DNA of 64,000 nt from an uncultured Synechococcus sp. (GCA_949373155.1 CASICK010000001.1:186001-250000); one strand, 5' to 3'; positions 17,944 through 28,480 are shown, counted from the stretch's first letter. Program-made: numbers and translations. The notes: generated by a model not told the origin, from the letters alone.

Positions 17944-18474
17944 ATGGGCCAAGTTCTCGTTCTCAACGCCTCCTACGAGCCGCTAAACATCACCACTTGG
18001 CGCAGAGCGATGGTGATGTTGATGAAAGGCAAAGCGGAAGGGTTAGAGCATGACCAAAGCAAGTTGATCCGTCAAGGCACGCATCTTCCAACCGTGATCC
18101 GTCTTGTTCAGTTCGTAAGGGTTCCCTTTCGCCAGCTTTCTCTAACGCGTCGCAACGTGTTTCAGCGGGATAACCATTGCTGTCAGTACTGCGGCTCGCG
18201 CACTGAACAGCTTTCCATTGATCACGTGATGCCCCGCAGTCGGGGTGGAGGTGACAGTTGGGACAACATCACCACCGCTTGCTTGAGCTGCAATGTTCGC
18301 AAAGGAAGCCGAACTCCTGAGGAGGCGGGGATGCCCTTAAAACGTGTGCCACGGCGTCCGCACAGCAGTCTTAGTTTTGAAGCAATACGCCAGATCGACT
18401 CTGGTCGCTATCTCGAATGGGCCAAGTATGTGATTGGTGCTGAATCAGTCTCTGTTCAATCAGTCTCTGCTTAG
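17944..18474 (+). CDS. HNH endonuclease family protein
   Basis: The 176-residue protein begins MGQVLVLNASYEPLNITTW, a typical opening for small cyanobacterial and actinobacterial HNH proteins. The HNH site includes two zinc-type Cys pairs (CCQYCG and CLSCN), the catalytic segment LSIDHVMPRSRGG and the Asn-containing DNITTAC. It probably cuts or nicks DNA, role unknown; many bacteria keep one copy as a core gene. The inner ATG is chosen over an upstream start at 17905 because the family begins there. Its last codons lie in a 15-bp tandem repeat shared with the end of prfA. Confidence 0.88.
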   Translation: MGQVLVLNASYEPLNITTWRRAMVMLMKGKAEGLEHDQSKLIRQGTHLPTVIRLVQFVRVPFRQLSLTRRNVFQRDNHCCQYCGSRTEQLSIDHVMPRSRGGGDSWDNITTACLSCNVRKGSRTPEEAGMPLKRVPRRPHSSLSFEAIRQIDSGRYLEWAKYVIGAESVSVQSVSA

Positions 18475-18515
18475 TTGGTTTTTGTTCAATCAGTCTCTGT
18501 TCAATCACTCTGTTC
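18443..18515. repeat. 15-bp tandem repeat at two convergent gene ends
   Basis: Successive 15-bp units start at 18443, 18458, 18473, 18488 and 18503. Units 1 and 4 are identical (aatcagtctctgttc), unit 2 differs at two bases, unit 3 is strongly diverged and unit 5 lacks two bases. The array covers the last codons and stop of the HNH gene and the final codon region of convergent prfA. Confidence 0.85.
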
Positions 18516-19595
18516 GCTGAGATCGGCGAGTTTGCCTCGTTGTTCTTCGGCGATACAGGCGTCGATGACATCATCCATTTGGCCCTCCAGAACGCGATCC
18601 AGGCTGAAGTTGCGGCCGAGGCGATGATCTGTCATTCGGTTGTCTTTGGCGTTGTAGGTGCGGATTTTTTCGCTGCGATCCCCTGTGCCCACTTGGGCAC
18701 GTCTAGCCGATCTTTCGCTGGCATTCGCCTCAGCGAGTTGGCGTTCGTATAGCTTGGCGCGCAGAATCTCAAGTGCGCGCTCGCGGTTTTGCATTTGCGA
18801 GCGCTCCTGGGTGCAAAACACCCTGATGCCGGTTGGTTTGTGCATGAGGTCAACCGCCGTCTCGACTTTGTTGACGTTTTGGCCACCAGCACCGCCTGAC
18901 CTGGCGGTGCTGATATCGAGGTCGCGGGGGTCGATCTGCACCTCAACAGGATCAGCCTCTGGCATCACGGCAACCGTGGCCGTTGAGGTGTGAACGCGCC
19001 CTTGGGACTCTGTTGAGGGCACCCGTTGCACCCGATGGACTCCAGCTTCAAATTTCAGTTCGCTGAAGATGGCATCCCCTTTGACCGAAAGAATCAACTC
19101 TTTGTAGCCACCTAAATCAGCTTCGTTAGCGCTGACCGGTTTCACACTCCATCCCCGTCGACTGCTGAAGCGTTCATACATTCGCGCTAAGTCTCCAGCC
19201 CAAAGACAGGCTTCATCTCCACCAGCACCAGCTCGGATTTCCAGCATTACGCTGCGCTCGTCCCTGGGATCCTTTGGCAACAAAGCCAAGGTGATCCTTT
19301 GTACGAGATCAGCATGCTGTTGATCAAGTTCTTGAAGTTCCTGCTGGGCCAACTCTTCCATGGCGGCATCACCACGACTTTCTTTGAGCAGACTTTTGGC
19401 TTGCAGCTGCTCCGCTTCCACTTTCTGAAGGCTGGTGAAATCAAGCACCAGAGGTTCCAGGCGTGAACGCTCACGGGCAATCGTTTCAAGCCGCTGTGGA
19501 TCAGCTGCCACATCGGGATCTGCTAGCTGTCGCTCCAAATTGTGGAAGCTGCTGCTGGCCGCTTCCAGGCGACTGATCAGAGTTGTTGTGTCCAT
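18501..19595 (-). CDS. prfA: Peptide chain release factor 1
   Basis: RF1 ends translation at UAA and UAG. The 364-residue product has the GGQ loop ([11 protein letters not shown], about residue 240) that triggers peptidyl-tRNA hydrolysis. The codon-reading tripeptide is PST in [11 protein letters not shown], matching the RF1 PxT pattern rather than the RF2 [21 protein letters not shown] is another family signature. The gene is last in the long ribosomal run, but an intrinsic terminator lies between it and rpmE, so it may have its own promoter. Its 3' end sits in a 15-bp repeat array. Confidence 0.97.
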   Translation of the reverse strand: MDTTTLISRLEAASSSFHNLERQLADPDVAADPQRLETIARERSRLEPLVLDFTSLQKVEAEQLQAKSLLKESRGDAAMEELAQQELQELDQQHADLVQRITLALLPKDPRDERSVMLEIRAGAGGDEACLWAGDLARMYERFSSRRGWSVKPVSANEADLGGYKELILSVKGDAIFSELKFEAGVHRVQRVPSTESQGRVHTSTATVAVMPEADPVEVQIDPRDLDISTARSGGAGGQNVNKVETAVDLMHKPTGIRVFCTQERSQMQNRERALEILRAKLYERQLAEANASERSARRAQVGTGDRSEKIRTYNAKDNRMTDHRLGRNFSLDRVLEGQMDDVIDACIAEEQRGKLADLSEQSD

Positions 19596-19615
19596 CCCCT
19601 CAGGGAGCAGTAATC

Positions 19616-19656
19616 AAAAAACCTCCAAGCGCAGACAAAAATCTGCGAGAGGAGGT
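19616..19656 (-). terminator. Rho-independent terminator after rpmE
   Basis: Read on the minus strand, an outer 6-bp stem (acctcc at 19621-19626 with ggaggt at 19651-19656) and an inner 6-bp stem (cgcaga/tctgcg) form one hairpin. It is followed by a run of six T residues (a run of A at 19616-19621 on the plus strand). It lies about 40 bases after the rpmE stop and 20 bases before the prfA start. Confidence 0.85.
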
Positions 19657-19697
19657 GGGGCTCCCGGAACCCGGGAACTTATGGGCGCTATCAGCAA

Positions 19698-19964
19698 TCA
19701 GGACTCTTTGGACGTCTCTTCTTTAGAGGCTTTCGTCTCAGAAGAGGCGTTGTCAATACTTCCCATGCCGTATTTACGCATGAAACGATCCACACGCCCT
19801 TCGGTGTCGAGAATCTTTTGTGTGCCTGTGAAGAATGGATGATTTCCACTCCAAACATCAACATTGATTTCAGGCTGCGTGGAGCCCGTGGTCATCACAA
19901 CTTCGCCGTTGCAAATGACCTTCGCGTCCGGATACCAAGTGGGATGAATGTCTGGTTTAGGCAT
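19698..19964 (-). CDS. rpmE: 50S ribosomal protein L31
   Basis: The 88-residue translation begins MPKPDIHPTWYPDAKVICNG and contains the L31 signature NVDVWSGNHPFFTGTQKILD. Only one cysteine is present, so it is a zinc-free type, as is common in cyanobacteria. The C terminus (after MRKYGM) is a Ser/Glu/Lys-rich tail. It follows rpsI by 32 bases and is ended by the hairpin before prfA. The inner ATG is chosen because family members start MPKxxIHP. Confidence 0.95.
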   Translation of the reverse strand: MPKPDIHPTWYPDAKVICNGEVVMTTGSTQPEINVDVWSGNHPFFTGTQKILDTEGRVDRFMRKYGMGSIDNASSETKASKEETSKES

Positions 19965-19996
19965 GGCAAACAAAAAAGTGGTTGATGTGGTGAAAA

Positions 19997-20404
19997 TCAG
20001 CGCTTAGAGAACTGAGGCGCTTTACGGGCCTTCTTCAATCCGTACTTGCGACGTTCTTTCGCGCGGGGATCTCGGCTTAGATGGCCTTCGGTTTTGAGTG
20101 CCTTGCGGTTGTCGAGAGAGAGTTCGCAGAGTGCACGAGCTGCTCCCTGCTTGATCGCATCGGCCTGACCTGTCAGGCCACCTCCTCGCACATTCACGAG
20201 GACGTCGTAGTCGGTACTTAGCCCCAAAGACTTAAGGGGTGCTTTCACAGCAGCCAAATAGGCGGGGTTGTAATTCAGATAATTGTCGCCAGGCCGACCA
20301 TTAATGGTGATCGTGCCATTACCTGGCACCAAGCGAACGCGAGCTACAGAGGTCTTACGGCGCCCTGTACCCCAATAAACGACGGTGTTGTTTGAGCTAC
20401 TCAT
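19997..20404 (-). CDS. rpsI: 30S ribosomal protein S9
   Basis: S9 contacts P-site tRNA through its basic C-terminal tail. The 135-residue protein shows [29 protein letters not shown] sequence ([19 protein letters not shown]) and the end [11 protein letters not shown]. The start overlaps the rplM stop by 4 bases, so the two are translationally coupled as in most bacteria. Confidence 0.97.
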   Translation of the reverse strand: MSSSNNTVVYWGTGRRKTSVARVRLVPGNGTITINGRPGDNYLNYNPAYLAAVKAPLKSLGLSTDYDVLVNVRGGGLTGQADAIKQGAARALCELSLDNRKALKTEGHLSRDPRAKERRKYGLKKARKAPQFSKR

Positions 20405-20853
20405 TGTGCGGAAGCGGCAGGGTCGAGCTGAAGAGTCTTGGGTTGCTGGGCGGCATGAGGATGCTCGGTGCCCTTGTAAACCTTGAGTTTGCGGAATAAC
20501 TGACGGCCCAGGGCGTTGTGAGGAAGCATCCCTTTGATGGCTTTCTCAACGATGCGTTCTGGGAGGCGCTCCTGCAGGTGCTCGAAGGTTTCAACCTTCA
20601 TTCCACCTGGACGGCCTGAGTGACGGCGATACAGCTTTTGCTGCGGCTTCTTGCCTGAGACTCGGATTTTGTCCGCGTTCACCACAATCACAAAATCGCC
20701 AGTGTCGAGATGTGGGGTGAAGCTGGCTTTGTTTTTCCCACGAAGGACAGAAGCCACTTCAGTCGCTAGGCGACCGAGGGTTTGATTCTCTGCGTCTACC
20801 AGATACCACTGGCGGTCGATCGAATCAATGGAGGGAACGGAGGTCTTGTTCAT
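20401..20853 (-). CDS. rplM: 50S ribosomal protein L13
   Basis: The 150-residue protein has the L13 core [38 protein letters not shown] and the conserved [20 protein letters not shown]. The ATG of [10 protein letters not shown] is chosen; the frame stays open 20 codons upstream but that part is unlike L13. It pairs with rpsI. A gap of 167 bases to truA upstream probably holds their promoter or leader. Confidence 0.96.
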   Translation of the reverse strand: MNKTSVPSIDSIDRQWYLVDAENQTLGRLATEVASVLRGKNKASFTPHLDTGDFVIVVNADKIRVSGKKPQQKLYRRHSGRPGGMKVETFEHLQERLPERIVEKAIKGMLPHNALGRQLFRKLKVYKGTEHPHAAQQPKTLQLDPAASAQ

Positions 20854-21020
20854 CGCGCCGGCATGCCGGTTCTCGTATACCCCGTCGCGAGCGGCGGAGC
20901 TGGGCAGGAGCATCAGATCACCTTGGTGATCTGATCAAAGCTCAAAGATCGAGTTTACCTTGTCACTGGTCTTGGATTTTGATTCCTAGACGGTGACACT
21001 GTCTCCCTCAGTCAATGGGC

Positions 21021-21920
21021 CTATTGGTTTTGCGGCCAAGGCGGAGGATCCGGAGGAGGATCACAAGTCGCCAAAACAAACCGCGGTTGGCAATCGTACC
21101 AGCCACCTTCGCTGAATAGATCCTCCGGGTATCCGGCTCTCAGCAGGCAAAGGCCATGGGGTGGGGCGGCTTCTCTCACTTCTTCACGTCGACATTCCCG
21201 CCAGCGCTGTTCAAACCTTTTCGTGGTGAGGCGATGTTCGCCGACAGCGATGAGCTGCCCCATCAAGAGCCGAACCATTCCATATAAGAAGCCGCTGGCT
21301 TGAATCTCAACGCTCAAGAGATCTCCGTCACGTTCAATGTTGACGTCTTGGATGGTTGTTCTTGAGTGAGATCGGCGACTGCCTGCGCGTTGAAAGGCAG
21401 CAAAATCATGCTCACCCATTAATGCAGAGAGCGCTTGTGCCATGGCTTGCTCATCGAGTCGTCTGTGGTATCGATGCCAACTCCAAGGAGCTAAAAATAA
21501 ATTGGGACGACGTCCGTTGTAAATCGTGTATCGATATCGCCGATAGCTTGCTGAATAGCAGGCATGCCAGCTCAGGGGACGTTGGATTGCTTCCCTAACG
21601 CGGATGCTTGAAGGAAGGCGCCCGTTCAGCGCTGGTGCCCATCGGCTTGCTGGTATGGGACCGCTGCAGTCAAAGTGCACGACTTGTCCAGAGGCATGGA
21701 CCCCTGCGTCTGTTCTTCCAGCGGCGATTGCCTTAATGGGTCGGTGTGGATCGAGGGCTGCAATCGCTTTTTCCAGGACTGCCTGCACGCTCTGTCCACG
21801 ACCTTGGGTCTGACGTTGCCAACCACAAAAAAATGATCCCTCGTACTGCAGGCTGATCGCAATTCTTTGAAGAATTGGGCTTTCAGCCTCAGTTGAGGGA
21901 TTTAGCACCACAGGCAACAC
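21021..21920 (-). CDS. truA: tRNA pseudouridine synthase A
   Basis: TruA makes pseudouridine at positions 38-40 of the tRNA anticodon arm. The catalytic Asp lies in [19 protein letters not shown] (about residue 68), and [12 protein letters not shown] and [21 protein letters not shown] are conserved. The length of 299 is slightly long: the C terminus ends in a Pro-rich tail ([14 protein letters not shown]), and the N terminus before [12 protein letters not shown] may be over-extended. It follows rplQ by 26 bases. Confidence 0.94.
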   Translation of the reverse strand: MLPVVLNPSTEAESPILQRIAISLQYEGSFFCGWQRQTQGRGQSVQAVLEKAIAALDPHRPIKAIAAGRTDAGVHASGQVVHFDCSGPIPASRWAPALNGRLPSSIRVREAIQRPLSWHACYSASYRRYRYTIYNGRRPNLFLAPWSWHRYHRRLDEQAMAQALSALMGEHDFAAFQRAGSRRSHSRTTIQDVNIERDGDLLSVEIQASGFLYGMVRLLMGQLIAVGEHRLTTKRFEQRWRECRREEVREAAPPHGLCLLRAGYPEDLFSEGGWYDCQPRFVLATCDPPPDPPPWPQNQ

Positions 21921-21946
21921 GGATGAAGCTGTGCTGATTGAAGGAA

Positions 21947-22297
21947 TCAGACCAGCTCGATAATGGCCATTTCAGCATTGTCACCACGACGGGGCACCGT
22001 GCGGGTGATGCGGGTGTATCCGCCGTTGCGATCTCCATAACGCGTTGGAGCCTTGTCAAATAAGGCATGCACCAACTGCTTGTCGTAGACGTAGCCCAGC
22101 ACCCGACGCCTGGAGGCGAGGCTGCCGTTCTTTGCCAACGTGATCATCCGTTCGGCTTCATCACGCAGAGCTTTTGCGCGCGCTTTTGTTGTCGTCACCC
22201 TGCCTTCGCGGATGAGTTGTGTTGTGAGTCCGCGAAGCAACGCCTTGCGTTGGTCAGCCGGGCGGCCCAGCAAGGGAACTCGACATTGGTGGCGCAT
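21947..22297 (-). CDS. rplQ: 50S ribosomal protein L17
   Basis: L17 lies at the polypeptide exit side of the large subunit. The 116-residue protein shows [38 protein letters not shown] and the end [12 protein letters not shown]. It follows rpoA, the standard end of the alpha operon. Confidence 0.97.
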   Translation of the reverse strand: MRHQCRVPLLGRPADQRKALLRGLTTQLIREGRVTTTKARAKALRDEAERMITLAKNGSLASRRRVLGYVYDKQLVHALFDKAPTRYGDRNGGYTRITRTVPRRGDNAEMAIIELV

Positions 22298-22330
22298 GGT
22301 TCTAAGAGAGAAAACTGAAGGACGTAAGGA

Positions 22331-23269
22331 TCAGACGCTAGTGCGACTTTGGGGAATCGAAATGCCGATACGCTCGAGAGCTTCGATCACTTCATCAGCT
22401 GACTTCGAGCCAAAGTTTTTGATCTCAAGAAGATCTTCGTAACTGAAACCCATCAGATCAGAGACTGAATTCACCTGGGCGCGCTTAAGACAGTTGTAAG
22501 CCCGAACAGAGAGATTAAGCTCTTCCAGTGGAATTTGAGCTTCGGCAGAAGGTTCAGGTTCTAAACCTGGCTCTTCCACCATGGTGACGGTGGCAAGGGG
22601 CTGGAAAAGCTCAATAAGCTGATTGGCAGCCTGTGCAATCGCGTCATCCGGAGTCATCGACCCATCTGTAACAACTTCCATGCGGAGTCGTTCTCGAGCA
22701 GATCCACCCTCTGCAACGGCTGTTTCATCCGTCGTGAAATTCACGCGGTGAACAGGCATAAATACAGCGTCGATCTGAAGCAGATCAATTGCACTGGTGT
22801 CTTCGTTGTGGCGATCAACGGGGCGATAACCCACGCCGCGCTCAACATGAACTTCCAGTTCAAGGCTGTGCCCTTCGCTGACAGTGGCAATCGGACGCTC
22901 ACCATCCACCACTTGGACTTGTGATGAAAACTGCAAATCCTTTGCTTTAACTGTTGCAGGTCCGGAAACGATCAGACGCCCGATTTCCAGCTCGTCTGTA
23001 CGACTGTTGACAGTGAGCTGCTTGCAATTGAGAAGAATGTCAAGAACGTCTTCGCGCACACCTGGGATGGTGGCGTACTCGTGGTTGACACCAGCAATGC
23101 GCACAGCAGTGACTGCTGTGCCCTCGAGGTTGCCCATGAGCATCCTTCGGAGGGAGTTCCCGAGCGTGGTCGCTTGACCACGCTCGAGGGGGCCGATGAG
23201 AAAAACACCGGTCTGCGAGCGATCATCTGTGATCTGATGCTCGATACGGTCGATCTGGTATTGCAACAC
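22331..23269 (-). CDS. rpoA: RNA polymerase alpha subunit
   Basis: The 312-residue protein has the N-terminal assembly domain ([20 protein letters not shown], about 25-44) and a C-terminal domain ([19 protein letters not shown] and [14 protein letters not shown], about 250-290) that binds UP elements and activators. It nucleates beta and beta' assembly. It lies between rpsK and rplQ; rpsD, which sits between rpsK and rpoA in E. coli, is absent here. Confidence 0.98.
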   Translation of the reverse strand: MLQYQIDRIEHQITDDRSQTGVFLIGPLERGQATTLGNSLRRMLMGNLEGTAVTAVRIAGVNHEYATIPGVREDVLDILLNCKQLTVNSRTDELEIGRLIVSGPATVKAKDLQFSSQVQVVDGERPIATVSEGHSLELEVHVERGVGYRPVDRHNEDTSAIDLLQIDAVFMPVHRVNFTTDETAVAEGGSARERLRMEVVTDGSMTPDDAIAQAANQLIELFQPLATVTMVEEPGLEPEPSAEAQIPLEELNLSVRAYNCLKRAQVNSVSDLMGFSYEDLLEIKNFGSKSADEVIEALERIGISIPQSRTSV

Positions 23270-23319
23270 GGGCTGAAGCGGATAAAGAGGAGTGGGTCTG
23301 GACTAATTCGCTGAGATCT

Positions 23320-23712
23320 TCAGACACGACGCCGCTTAGAGCGGCGGCACCCGTTATGGGGTAAGGGAGTGACGTCGCGGATCAAAGTGATCTCAAGGCC
23401 AGCAACTTGGAGGGCGCGAATGGCCGTTTCCCGTCCGGAACCTGGACCTCGTACAAGGACTTCGATTTGGCGCATGCCTTGCTCGAGAGCGCGGCGAGCT
23501 GCCGCTTCTGCAGCGGTCTGAGCCGCAAAAGGTGTACCTTTGCGAGCCCCTTTAAACCCACTGGCTCCAGAAGATGACCAGGAGATGACTTCTCCTGTGG
23601 TGTCTGTAATCGACACGATCGTGTTATTGAACGTGCTTTGGATGTGGGCAACTCCCTGGGGGACGTTGCGCTTGGCCTTCTTGGGGCCTGATTTTTTTGC
23701 GGGCTTGGCCAT
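23320..23712 (-). CDS. rpsK: 30S ribosomal protein S11
   Basis: The 130-residue protein shows [36 protein letters not shown] and the C-terminal [19 protein letters not shown]11 forms the platform of the small subunit together with S6 and S18. It follows rpsM by 66 bases. Confidence 0.98.
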   Translation of the reverse strand: MAKPAKKSGPKKAKRNVPQGVAHIQSTFNNTIVSITDTTGEVISWSSSGASGFKGARKGTPFAAQTAAEAAARRALEQGMRQIEVLVRGPGSGRETAIRALQVAGLEITLIRDVTPLPHNGCRRSKRRRV

Positions 23713-23778
23713 GGGCTAGAGCCTGAGGGGGGTAGGGCTGGAATGAATGAAGAGAGAGACCGATTGAGTCGGGCAGGC

Positions 23779-24144
23779 TTATTTCTTCTTGCCGGCGACG
23801 GTCTTCCTGGCGCCACGGCGGGTGCGGGCGTTGGTGCGGGTGCGTTGACCTCGCACTGGAAGGCTCATCCGATGACGACGGCCACGCAGACAACCAATGT
23901 CTTGAAGGCGCTTGAGGGCCATGCCCTCTTGTCGCCGAAGGTCTCCCTCGATCGTGAAGGAATCAGTGGCGGTGCGCAATTTCTGCACATCGTTGTCCTC
24001 TAAATCCTTAACGCGGATGTCAGGGCTGACTCCGGCTTTGGTGAGGATGGTTTTGGCCCGGGTTGAGCCGATTCCGTAGATGTAAGTAAGTGCGACTTCG
24101 ATCCGCTTGTCGCGGGGAATGTCAACACCAGCAATCCTTGCCAC
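23779..24144 (-). CDS. rpsM: 30S ribosomal protein S13
   Basis: S13 sits in the head of the small subunit and contacts the large subunit and P-site tRNA. The 121-residue protein begins [21 protein letters not shown] and ends in the basic [19 protein letters not shown] tail. It follows rpmJ by 74 bases. Confidence 0.98.
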   Translation of the reverse strand: MARIAGVDIPRDKRIEVALTYIYGIGSTRAKTILTKAGVSPDIRVKDLEDNDVQKLRTATDSFTIEGDLRRQEGMALKRLQDIGCLRGRRHRMSLPVRGQRTRTNARTRRGARKTVAGKKK

Positions 24145-24218
24145 TGAGCAAATAATCGAGGGGGGACAGTTGCCACCTTTCGGCGGCGGATGATGCGGTC
24201 AGAGTGTGGAGCTAGGGA

Positions 24219-24332
24219 TCATCCCTGGCGCTGCTTGTGCTTAGGGTTTGGGCAAATCACCATCACCCGGCCGTGGCGACGAATCACCCGGCACTTTTCA
24301 CACATTTTCTTGACCGAGGCGCGCACCTTCAT
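24219..24332 (-). CDS. rpmJ: 50S ribosomal protein L36
   Basis: A 37-codon gene encodes [19 protein letters not shown] and ends in NPKHKQRQG. The zinc ligands Cys11, Cys14, Cys27 and His32 are all present, so this is the zinc-binding form. It lies between adk and rpsM; infA, which often precedes rpmJ in other bacteria, is not here. Confidence 0.96.
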   Translation of the reverse strand: MKVRASVKKMCEKCRVIRRHGRVMVICPNPKHKQRQG

Positions 24333-24379
24333 GGGGTGTGGCTCTCCAAAATTCCAAACAGCGAATTTACCACAGCGAC

Positions 24380-24931
24380 CTAGGCAAGTACACCTTCGAT
24401 GCGATCGGTGATCGCTTCGATGCTGCCATGGGCTTCCACCGATTGCAATAAGTCGCGTTGCCGGTAATGCTCGATTAGGGGCTCTGTTTTGTCTGCATAG
24501 ACCACGAGCCGATTGCGGATCACGGCTTCGTTGTCGTCGTCGCGCCCTCTGGAGAGCAAGCGTTCGATGAGGACGGCGTCATCCAGTTCAAGAAGCACTA
24601 CGGCTTCGATGGGTTGTTTCAGCTCTTGGAGCAGCGGATCAAGCGCCTCAGCTTGTGCAACATTGCGGGGGAATCCGTCCAACAGCCATCCCTGGCCATT
24701 CAGTGCTCCGAGCTGAGCTTTCACGATGGCCAGCACGAGTGAGTCGCTTACAAGCTCACCGCGATTCATCACGGTCTCGGCTTGTTTGCCAAGTTCGGTT
24801 CCCGCAGAGACTTCCGCGCGTAGGAGGTCGCCTGTTGAGAGGTGACGCAAGCCATGCCGATCACATAACAGTGCAGCTTGGGTTCCTTTACCAGCGCCGG
24901 GAGGGCCTAAGAAAAGCAGTCGTTGTTTCAT
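24380..24931 (-). CDS. adk: Adenylate kinase
   Basis: Adk interconverts ATP+AMP and 2 ADP. The 183-residue protein starts [20 protein letters not shown], where GPPGAGKGT is the P-loop. [18 protein letters not shown] binds AMP, and [13 protein letters not shown] is the conserved core segment. The LID region ([15 protein letters not shown]) is of the short, zinc-free type. The inner ATG is preferred to one 42 bases upstream. It sits between secY and rpmJ, as in many bacteria outside the enterics. Confidence 0.97.
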   Translation of the reverse strand: MKQRLLFLGPPGAGKGTQAALLCDRHGLRHLSTGDLLRAEVSAGTELGKQAETVMNRGELVSDSLVLAIVKAQLGALNGQGWLLDGFPRNVAQAEALDPLLQELKQPIEAVVLLELDDAVLIERLLSRGRDDDNEAVIRNRLVVYADKTEPLIEHYRQRDLLQSVEAHGSIEAITDRIEGVLA

Positions 24932-24959
24932 GGAAATTGGGTTGACTGGTGGTAACGCC

Positions 24960-26279
24960 TTATTGGCGAACAAGTCCTTCGTAGCGCTGCGAGATCACGT
25001 AGGTCTGAACCTGTTTAGCGGTGTCGATTGCGACACCAACCAGGATCAGAAGTGAGGTGGCTCCAAGGCCTTGGAAGGTTGTGACTCCTGTGGCCCTCTC
25101 AACGGCTGAGGGGATGATGGCCACAGCGCCGAGGAAAAGTCCGCCAAGAAGAGTCAATCTATTTTTGACCCCCTCTAAATAGGCAGCTGTTGCACTTCCG
25201 GGTCTCACTCCTGGGATGGCCACTCCACCTCGTTTGAGGTTGGTGGCGATGTCACTCGGGTTGAGGGAAAGAGAAGAATAGAAATAGGCGAATCCCAAAA
25301 TCAGGGAGAAAAACACGATCGCGTAAGGCCATGGATTGGCTGCGCTCGGATTTAAGGCACTCGCTGCTCGAATCAGAATTGGATTATTGGTGACGTTCGC
25401 GACCGTGATCGGCAAAAAGATGAGGGCCGAAGCGAAAATAATTGGCATCACTCCACCGGCATTGAGCTTTAGGGGGAGATAACTCTGACGACTTGGGAGG
25501 AGCGCTGTCCCTCCTACCTGGCGCTTGGCACTGACGATGGGTAAGCGTCTTGCACCTTCCTGGACAAAGATGATCCCAACAATTGTGATCAGGAAAACCA
25601 AGACCAAGACAATGATGCCTACAACATCTCCCCGGTCTCCTGTCTGAGCCTTCTCAATCGTTGAACCCAAGGCCTTTGGAAGGGTGGCCACGATATTCAA
25701 AAAGATCACAAGGGAGGCTCCCTGTCCGATGCCTCGTTCTGTGATGACTTCACTAAGCCACATCACAATCATCGAGCCAGTCACCAATGCCAGCGCTGTT
25801 TGCACCACAAAGACGACTTCGCTTAATCCTTCAACGGCGTATTGGCGGAGAATCATCGCAAAAATGACGCTCTGGACCGTTCCCCATCCCAATGCCACGT
25901 AGCGGGTGATTTGGGCAATTTTCCGACGCCCTGCCTCTCCTTCGTTTTTCTGTAAGTCCTCGAGCTGGGGGAGCGAGGCTGTAAGCAATTGAATAATGAT
26001 CGAGGCGTTAATGAAAGGCAGGATGCCTAGGGCAAAAACGCCAAGGGTGGAGATTCCACCTCCGGTAAAGATGTCTAGGAAACCAATGAGTGTTCCGCCC
26101 TGCTCAATAAATTGCTCGAAAGCAACACGATCGATCCCAGGCATGGGGATGTAGATCCCCAGCCGGACAAGCATGAGCAGCCCCAAAGTTGTGAGAACCC
26201 GGCCGCGCAGCTCAGGGTTCTGCACCAACTGGGTAATCACTTCAGTGGCGCTGGGGTTACGTCCCCGACTGACAAGCAT
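24960..26279 (-). CDS. secY: Preprotein translocase subunit SecY
   Basis: SecY forms the protein-conducting channel with SecE and SecG in plasma and thylakoid membranes. The 439-residue protein has about ten membrane helices, the plug region IPMPGIDRVAFEQF near residue 50, GIGQGASLVIFLNI in the middle and a cytosolic loop with RQSYLPLKLNAGGVMPIIFA. Length fits cyanobacterial SecY. It lies in the spc region between rplO (gap 109 bases) and adk. Confidence 0.98.
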   Translation of the reverse strand: MLVSRGRNPSATEVITQLVQNPELRGRVLTTLGLLMLVRLGIYIPMPGIDRVAFEQFIEQGGTLIGFLDIFTGGGISTLGVFALGILPFINASIIIQLLTASLPQLEDLQKNEGEAGRRKIAQITRYVALGWGTVQSVIFAMILRQYAVEGLSEVVFVVQTALALVTGSMIVMWLSEVITERGIGQGASLVIFLNIVATLPKALGSTIEKAQTGDRGDVVGIIVLVLVFLITIVGIIFVQEGARRLPIVSAKRQVGGTALLPSRQSYLPLKLNAGGVMPIIFASALIFLPITVANVTNNPILIRAASALNPSAANPWPYAIVFFSLILGFAYFYSSLSLNPSDIATNLKRGGVAIPGVRPGSATAAYLEGVKNRLTLLGGLFLGAVAIIPSAVERATGVTTFQGLGATSLLILVGVAIDTAKQVQTYVISQRYEGLVRQ

Positions 26280-26388
26280 GGAGAAGGAAGAAAAGAATGG
26301 GGCTGATGCAGAAAAGCCGTCCCCGGATCGGAATCCAGTGGGACGGCTCAGACCTTAGATCTGCGCGGAGCAGATCGTATTGGTGAGA

Positions 26389-26841
26389 TCAGTCGAGAAC
26401 CTCACAGGTCCCACCGGCGGCTTCGATTTTGGCGCGAGCAGAGGCCGTAAAGGCAGCAGCCTGAACAGTGAGCTTTGCTGTTAGTTCACCGTTGCCAAGA
26501 ATCTTAAGGGGACTCTTTGGGCTAGTCACAATGCCATCTTTGACGAGCGAGTCAAGACTGACCGTGCTGCCAGCTTTGATCTCGTTCAGGGCACTCACGT
26601 TGATAACGGTGAATGACTTTGGATTGACCAGGGTGAAGTGCTTGAGTTTCGGCACCCGGCGATAAAGCGGCATCTGACCGCCTTCAAATCCAGGACGAGT
26701 GGGACGACCTGAGCGAGACTTTTGTCCGCGCATGCCGAAACCACAACTGGCACCTTGGCCAGCTGCAATGCCACGTCCCTTGCGCAATTTGCGCCGACGT
26801 GCACCTTTATTGGGTTTAAGAGAGTCGAGTCTGAGAGTCAT
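26389..26841 (-). CDS. rplO: 50S ribosomal protein L15
   Basis: The 150-residue protein starts [20 protein letters not shown] and has the glycine-rich [20 protein letters not shown]15 helps late large-subunit assembly. It follows rpsE by 9 bases with no rpmD (L30) between them, as is usual for cyanobacteria. Confidence 0.97.
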   Translation of the reverse strand: MTLRLDSLKPNKGARRRKLRKGRGIAAGQGASCGFGMRGQKSRSGRPTRPGFEGGQMPLYRRVPKLKHFTLVNPKSFTVINVSALNEIKAGSTVSLDSLVKDGIVTSPKSPLKILGNGELTAKLTVQAAAFTASARAKIEAAGGTCEVLD

Positions 26842-26850
26842 GGGGGGAAA

Positions 26851-27510
26851 TCAGGAGTAGATCTGCTCGAGGGAGATCCCCCGTTCCTTGGCTGTCTCCT
26901 TGTGGGTGCGGAGAAGTTGTAGGGCCACCATGGCAGCCCGGGCGTTATTGAGAGGTGTTTTGCTTCCTAGGCGTTTCGCCAAGACATTTTTAATGCCTGC
27001 GAGCTCGAGCACCGTACGGATAGATCCACCGGCAATTACACCAGTACCAGGAGCGGCTGGACGGATGAGAACACTTGCTGCTCCTTCACGACCATTCGAC
27101 AATGTCGGGATCGAGTTATGGCGAGTCAGAGGAACTTTCACCAGGTGCTTTTTGCCATCAGCAACGCCCTTGCGTACGGCACCGATCACATCGCCGGCCT
27201 TGCCGACACCAACGCCGACCTGACCGCGCTCATTGCCGACAACGACGATGGCGCGAAAGCTCATCTTTTTGCCGCCTTTGACGGTTTTGGAGACCCTACG
27301 GATCTGCACAACGCGCTCTTGCCATTCTGAATCACGTTCTTGACCACGGCGACGGTCGCCGCGGCCACCGCGACGGTCACCGCGGCCGCCGCCACCGCCG
27401 CCGCCGCGGCGCTGCTCTTGTTGTTGGCCTTGACCTTGAGCGGCTGCCGGAACGTCAGAAGCCGATGGCACGTCGTTGGAGGTGGTCTGGTTGTTGGGTT
27501 CGGTCGTCAT
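26851..27510 (-). CDS. rpsE: 30S ribosomal protein S5 with Gly/Arg-rich N-terminal extension
   Basis: The core (from about residue 60: [20 protein letters not shown]) is a normal S5, with the double-stranded RNA-binding fold and [20 protein letters not shown]. The protein has 219 residues against about 170 in many bacteria. The extra N terminus is a Gln/Ser/Ala segment followed by a run of glycines and [14 protein letters not shown], an RGG-like sequence. The ATG of [10 protein letters not shown] is preferred over one 51 bases upstream. It lies between rplR and rplO. Confidence 0.97.
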   Translation of the reverse strand: MTTEPNNQTTSNDVPSASDVPAAAQGQGQQQEQRRGGGGGGGRGDRRGGRGDRRRGQERDSEWQERVVQIRRVSKTVKGGKKMSFRAIVVVGNERGQVGVGVGKAGDVIGAVRKGVADGKKHLVKVPLTRHNSIPTLSNGREGAASVLIRPAAPGTGVIAGGSIRTVLELAGIKNVLAKRLGSKTPLNNARAAMVALQLLRTHKETAKERGISLEQIYS

Positions 27511-27523
27511 AGTGAGAGCAGGA

Positions 27524-27892
27524 TCAGAACTGAAGGCCCGCTTCCCGGGCGGCATCGGCAAGAGCTTTCACTCGGCCGTGGTACAGGTTGCCGCCTCGGT
27601 CGAAGACAACTTGTTGAATGCCTTTGGCAATGGCACGTTTGGCCACTAAGTCGCCAACGGCAACCGACGCATCACAGCTGCTGCCATCAGCTTTGAGGCT
27701 GGAGCGCAGGTCTTTGTCGAGGGTTGAAGCAGAACACAGAGTGCTCTGAGCTTCATCGTCGATCAGCTGAGCGTAGATGTGACTGTTGGAGCGAAACACG
27801 GCCAGTCTGGGACGATTGGCCGTGCCACTGAGATGGCGACGCAGACGCCTGTGGCGTTTCTGGGTTTGCTGTTTGCGGGAAAGGATCGACAT
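27524..27892 (-). CDS. rplR: 50S ribosomal protein L18
   Basis: L18 binds 5S rRNA with L5. The 122-residue protein has [38 protein letters not shown] and the C-terminal [20 protein letters not shown]. It lies between rplF and rpsE with short gaps. Confidence 0.97.
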   Translation of the reverse strand: MSILSRKQQTQKRHRRLRRHLSGTANRPRLAVFRSNSHIYAQLIDDEAQSTLCSASTLDKDLRSSLKADGSSCDASVAVGDLVAKRAIAKGIQQVVFDRGGNLYHGRVKALADAAREAGLQF

Positions 27893-27925
27893 GGTTGGTA
27901 AAGCTGAAGGGTGTCTGGCAGGGAA

Positions 27926-28465
27926 TTACTTCTTGCCCGACTTGCCTGCCTTACGCAGGATGCGCTCGCCCGCATATTTAATTCCTTTGCCTTTGTAGGG
28001 CTCGGGAGGACGAATGGCGCGGATCTTGGCGGCTTCATTGCCAACCAATTCCTTGTCGGTGCCTGAAACGGTGACGTTGGTGTTGTTTTCCACAGTAAAA
28101 GTGATGCCTTCAGGGGGCACCATTTCAACGGGATGGCTGTAACCAGCGCTCACCACAAGGGTTTTGCCTTTGACCAGAGCTCGTGAGCCCACGCCAACGA
28201 TCTCCAGCTTTTTGGAGTAACCCTCGCTGACTCCAATCACCATATTGGAGACGAGAGTTCTGCACAGGCCGTGGCGTTCACGGGATGTGCGTTTTGTGCT
28301 GGTTGGTGCCACCACGATGGAGTTATCCACCTTGCTGACACTCACACCGATAGGAAGGGTGCGTTTGAGCTCACCCTTGGGTCCCTTCACCGTGACGGCG
28401 AGACCGTCGAGTGTGACATTCACCTTGTCGGGAATGGGGACTGGGTTTTTACCAATACGTGACAT
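27926..28465 (-). CDS. rplF: 50S ribosomal protein L6
   Basis: The 179-residue protein begins [20 protein letters not shown] and ends with [20 protein letters not shown], the conserved L6 C-terminal segment. L6 lies near the GTPase centre. It is 15 bases downstream of rpsH. Confidence 0.98.
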   Translation of the reverse strand: MSRIGKNPVPIPDKVNVTLDGLAVTVKGPKGELKRTLPIGVSVSKVDNSIVVAPTSTKRTSRERHGLCRTLVSNMVIGVSEGYSKKLEIVGVGSRALVKGKTLVVSAGYSHPVEMVPPEGITFTVENNTNVTVSGTDKELVGNEAAKIRAIRPPEPYKGKGIKYAGERILRKAGKSGKK

Positions 28466-28480
28466 GGTTAAAGTTCCGGG

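Noticed and set aside
18443..18515. Possible CRISPR array
   Set aside because: The units are contiguous 15-mers without unique spacers and no cas gene is near.
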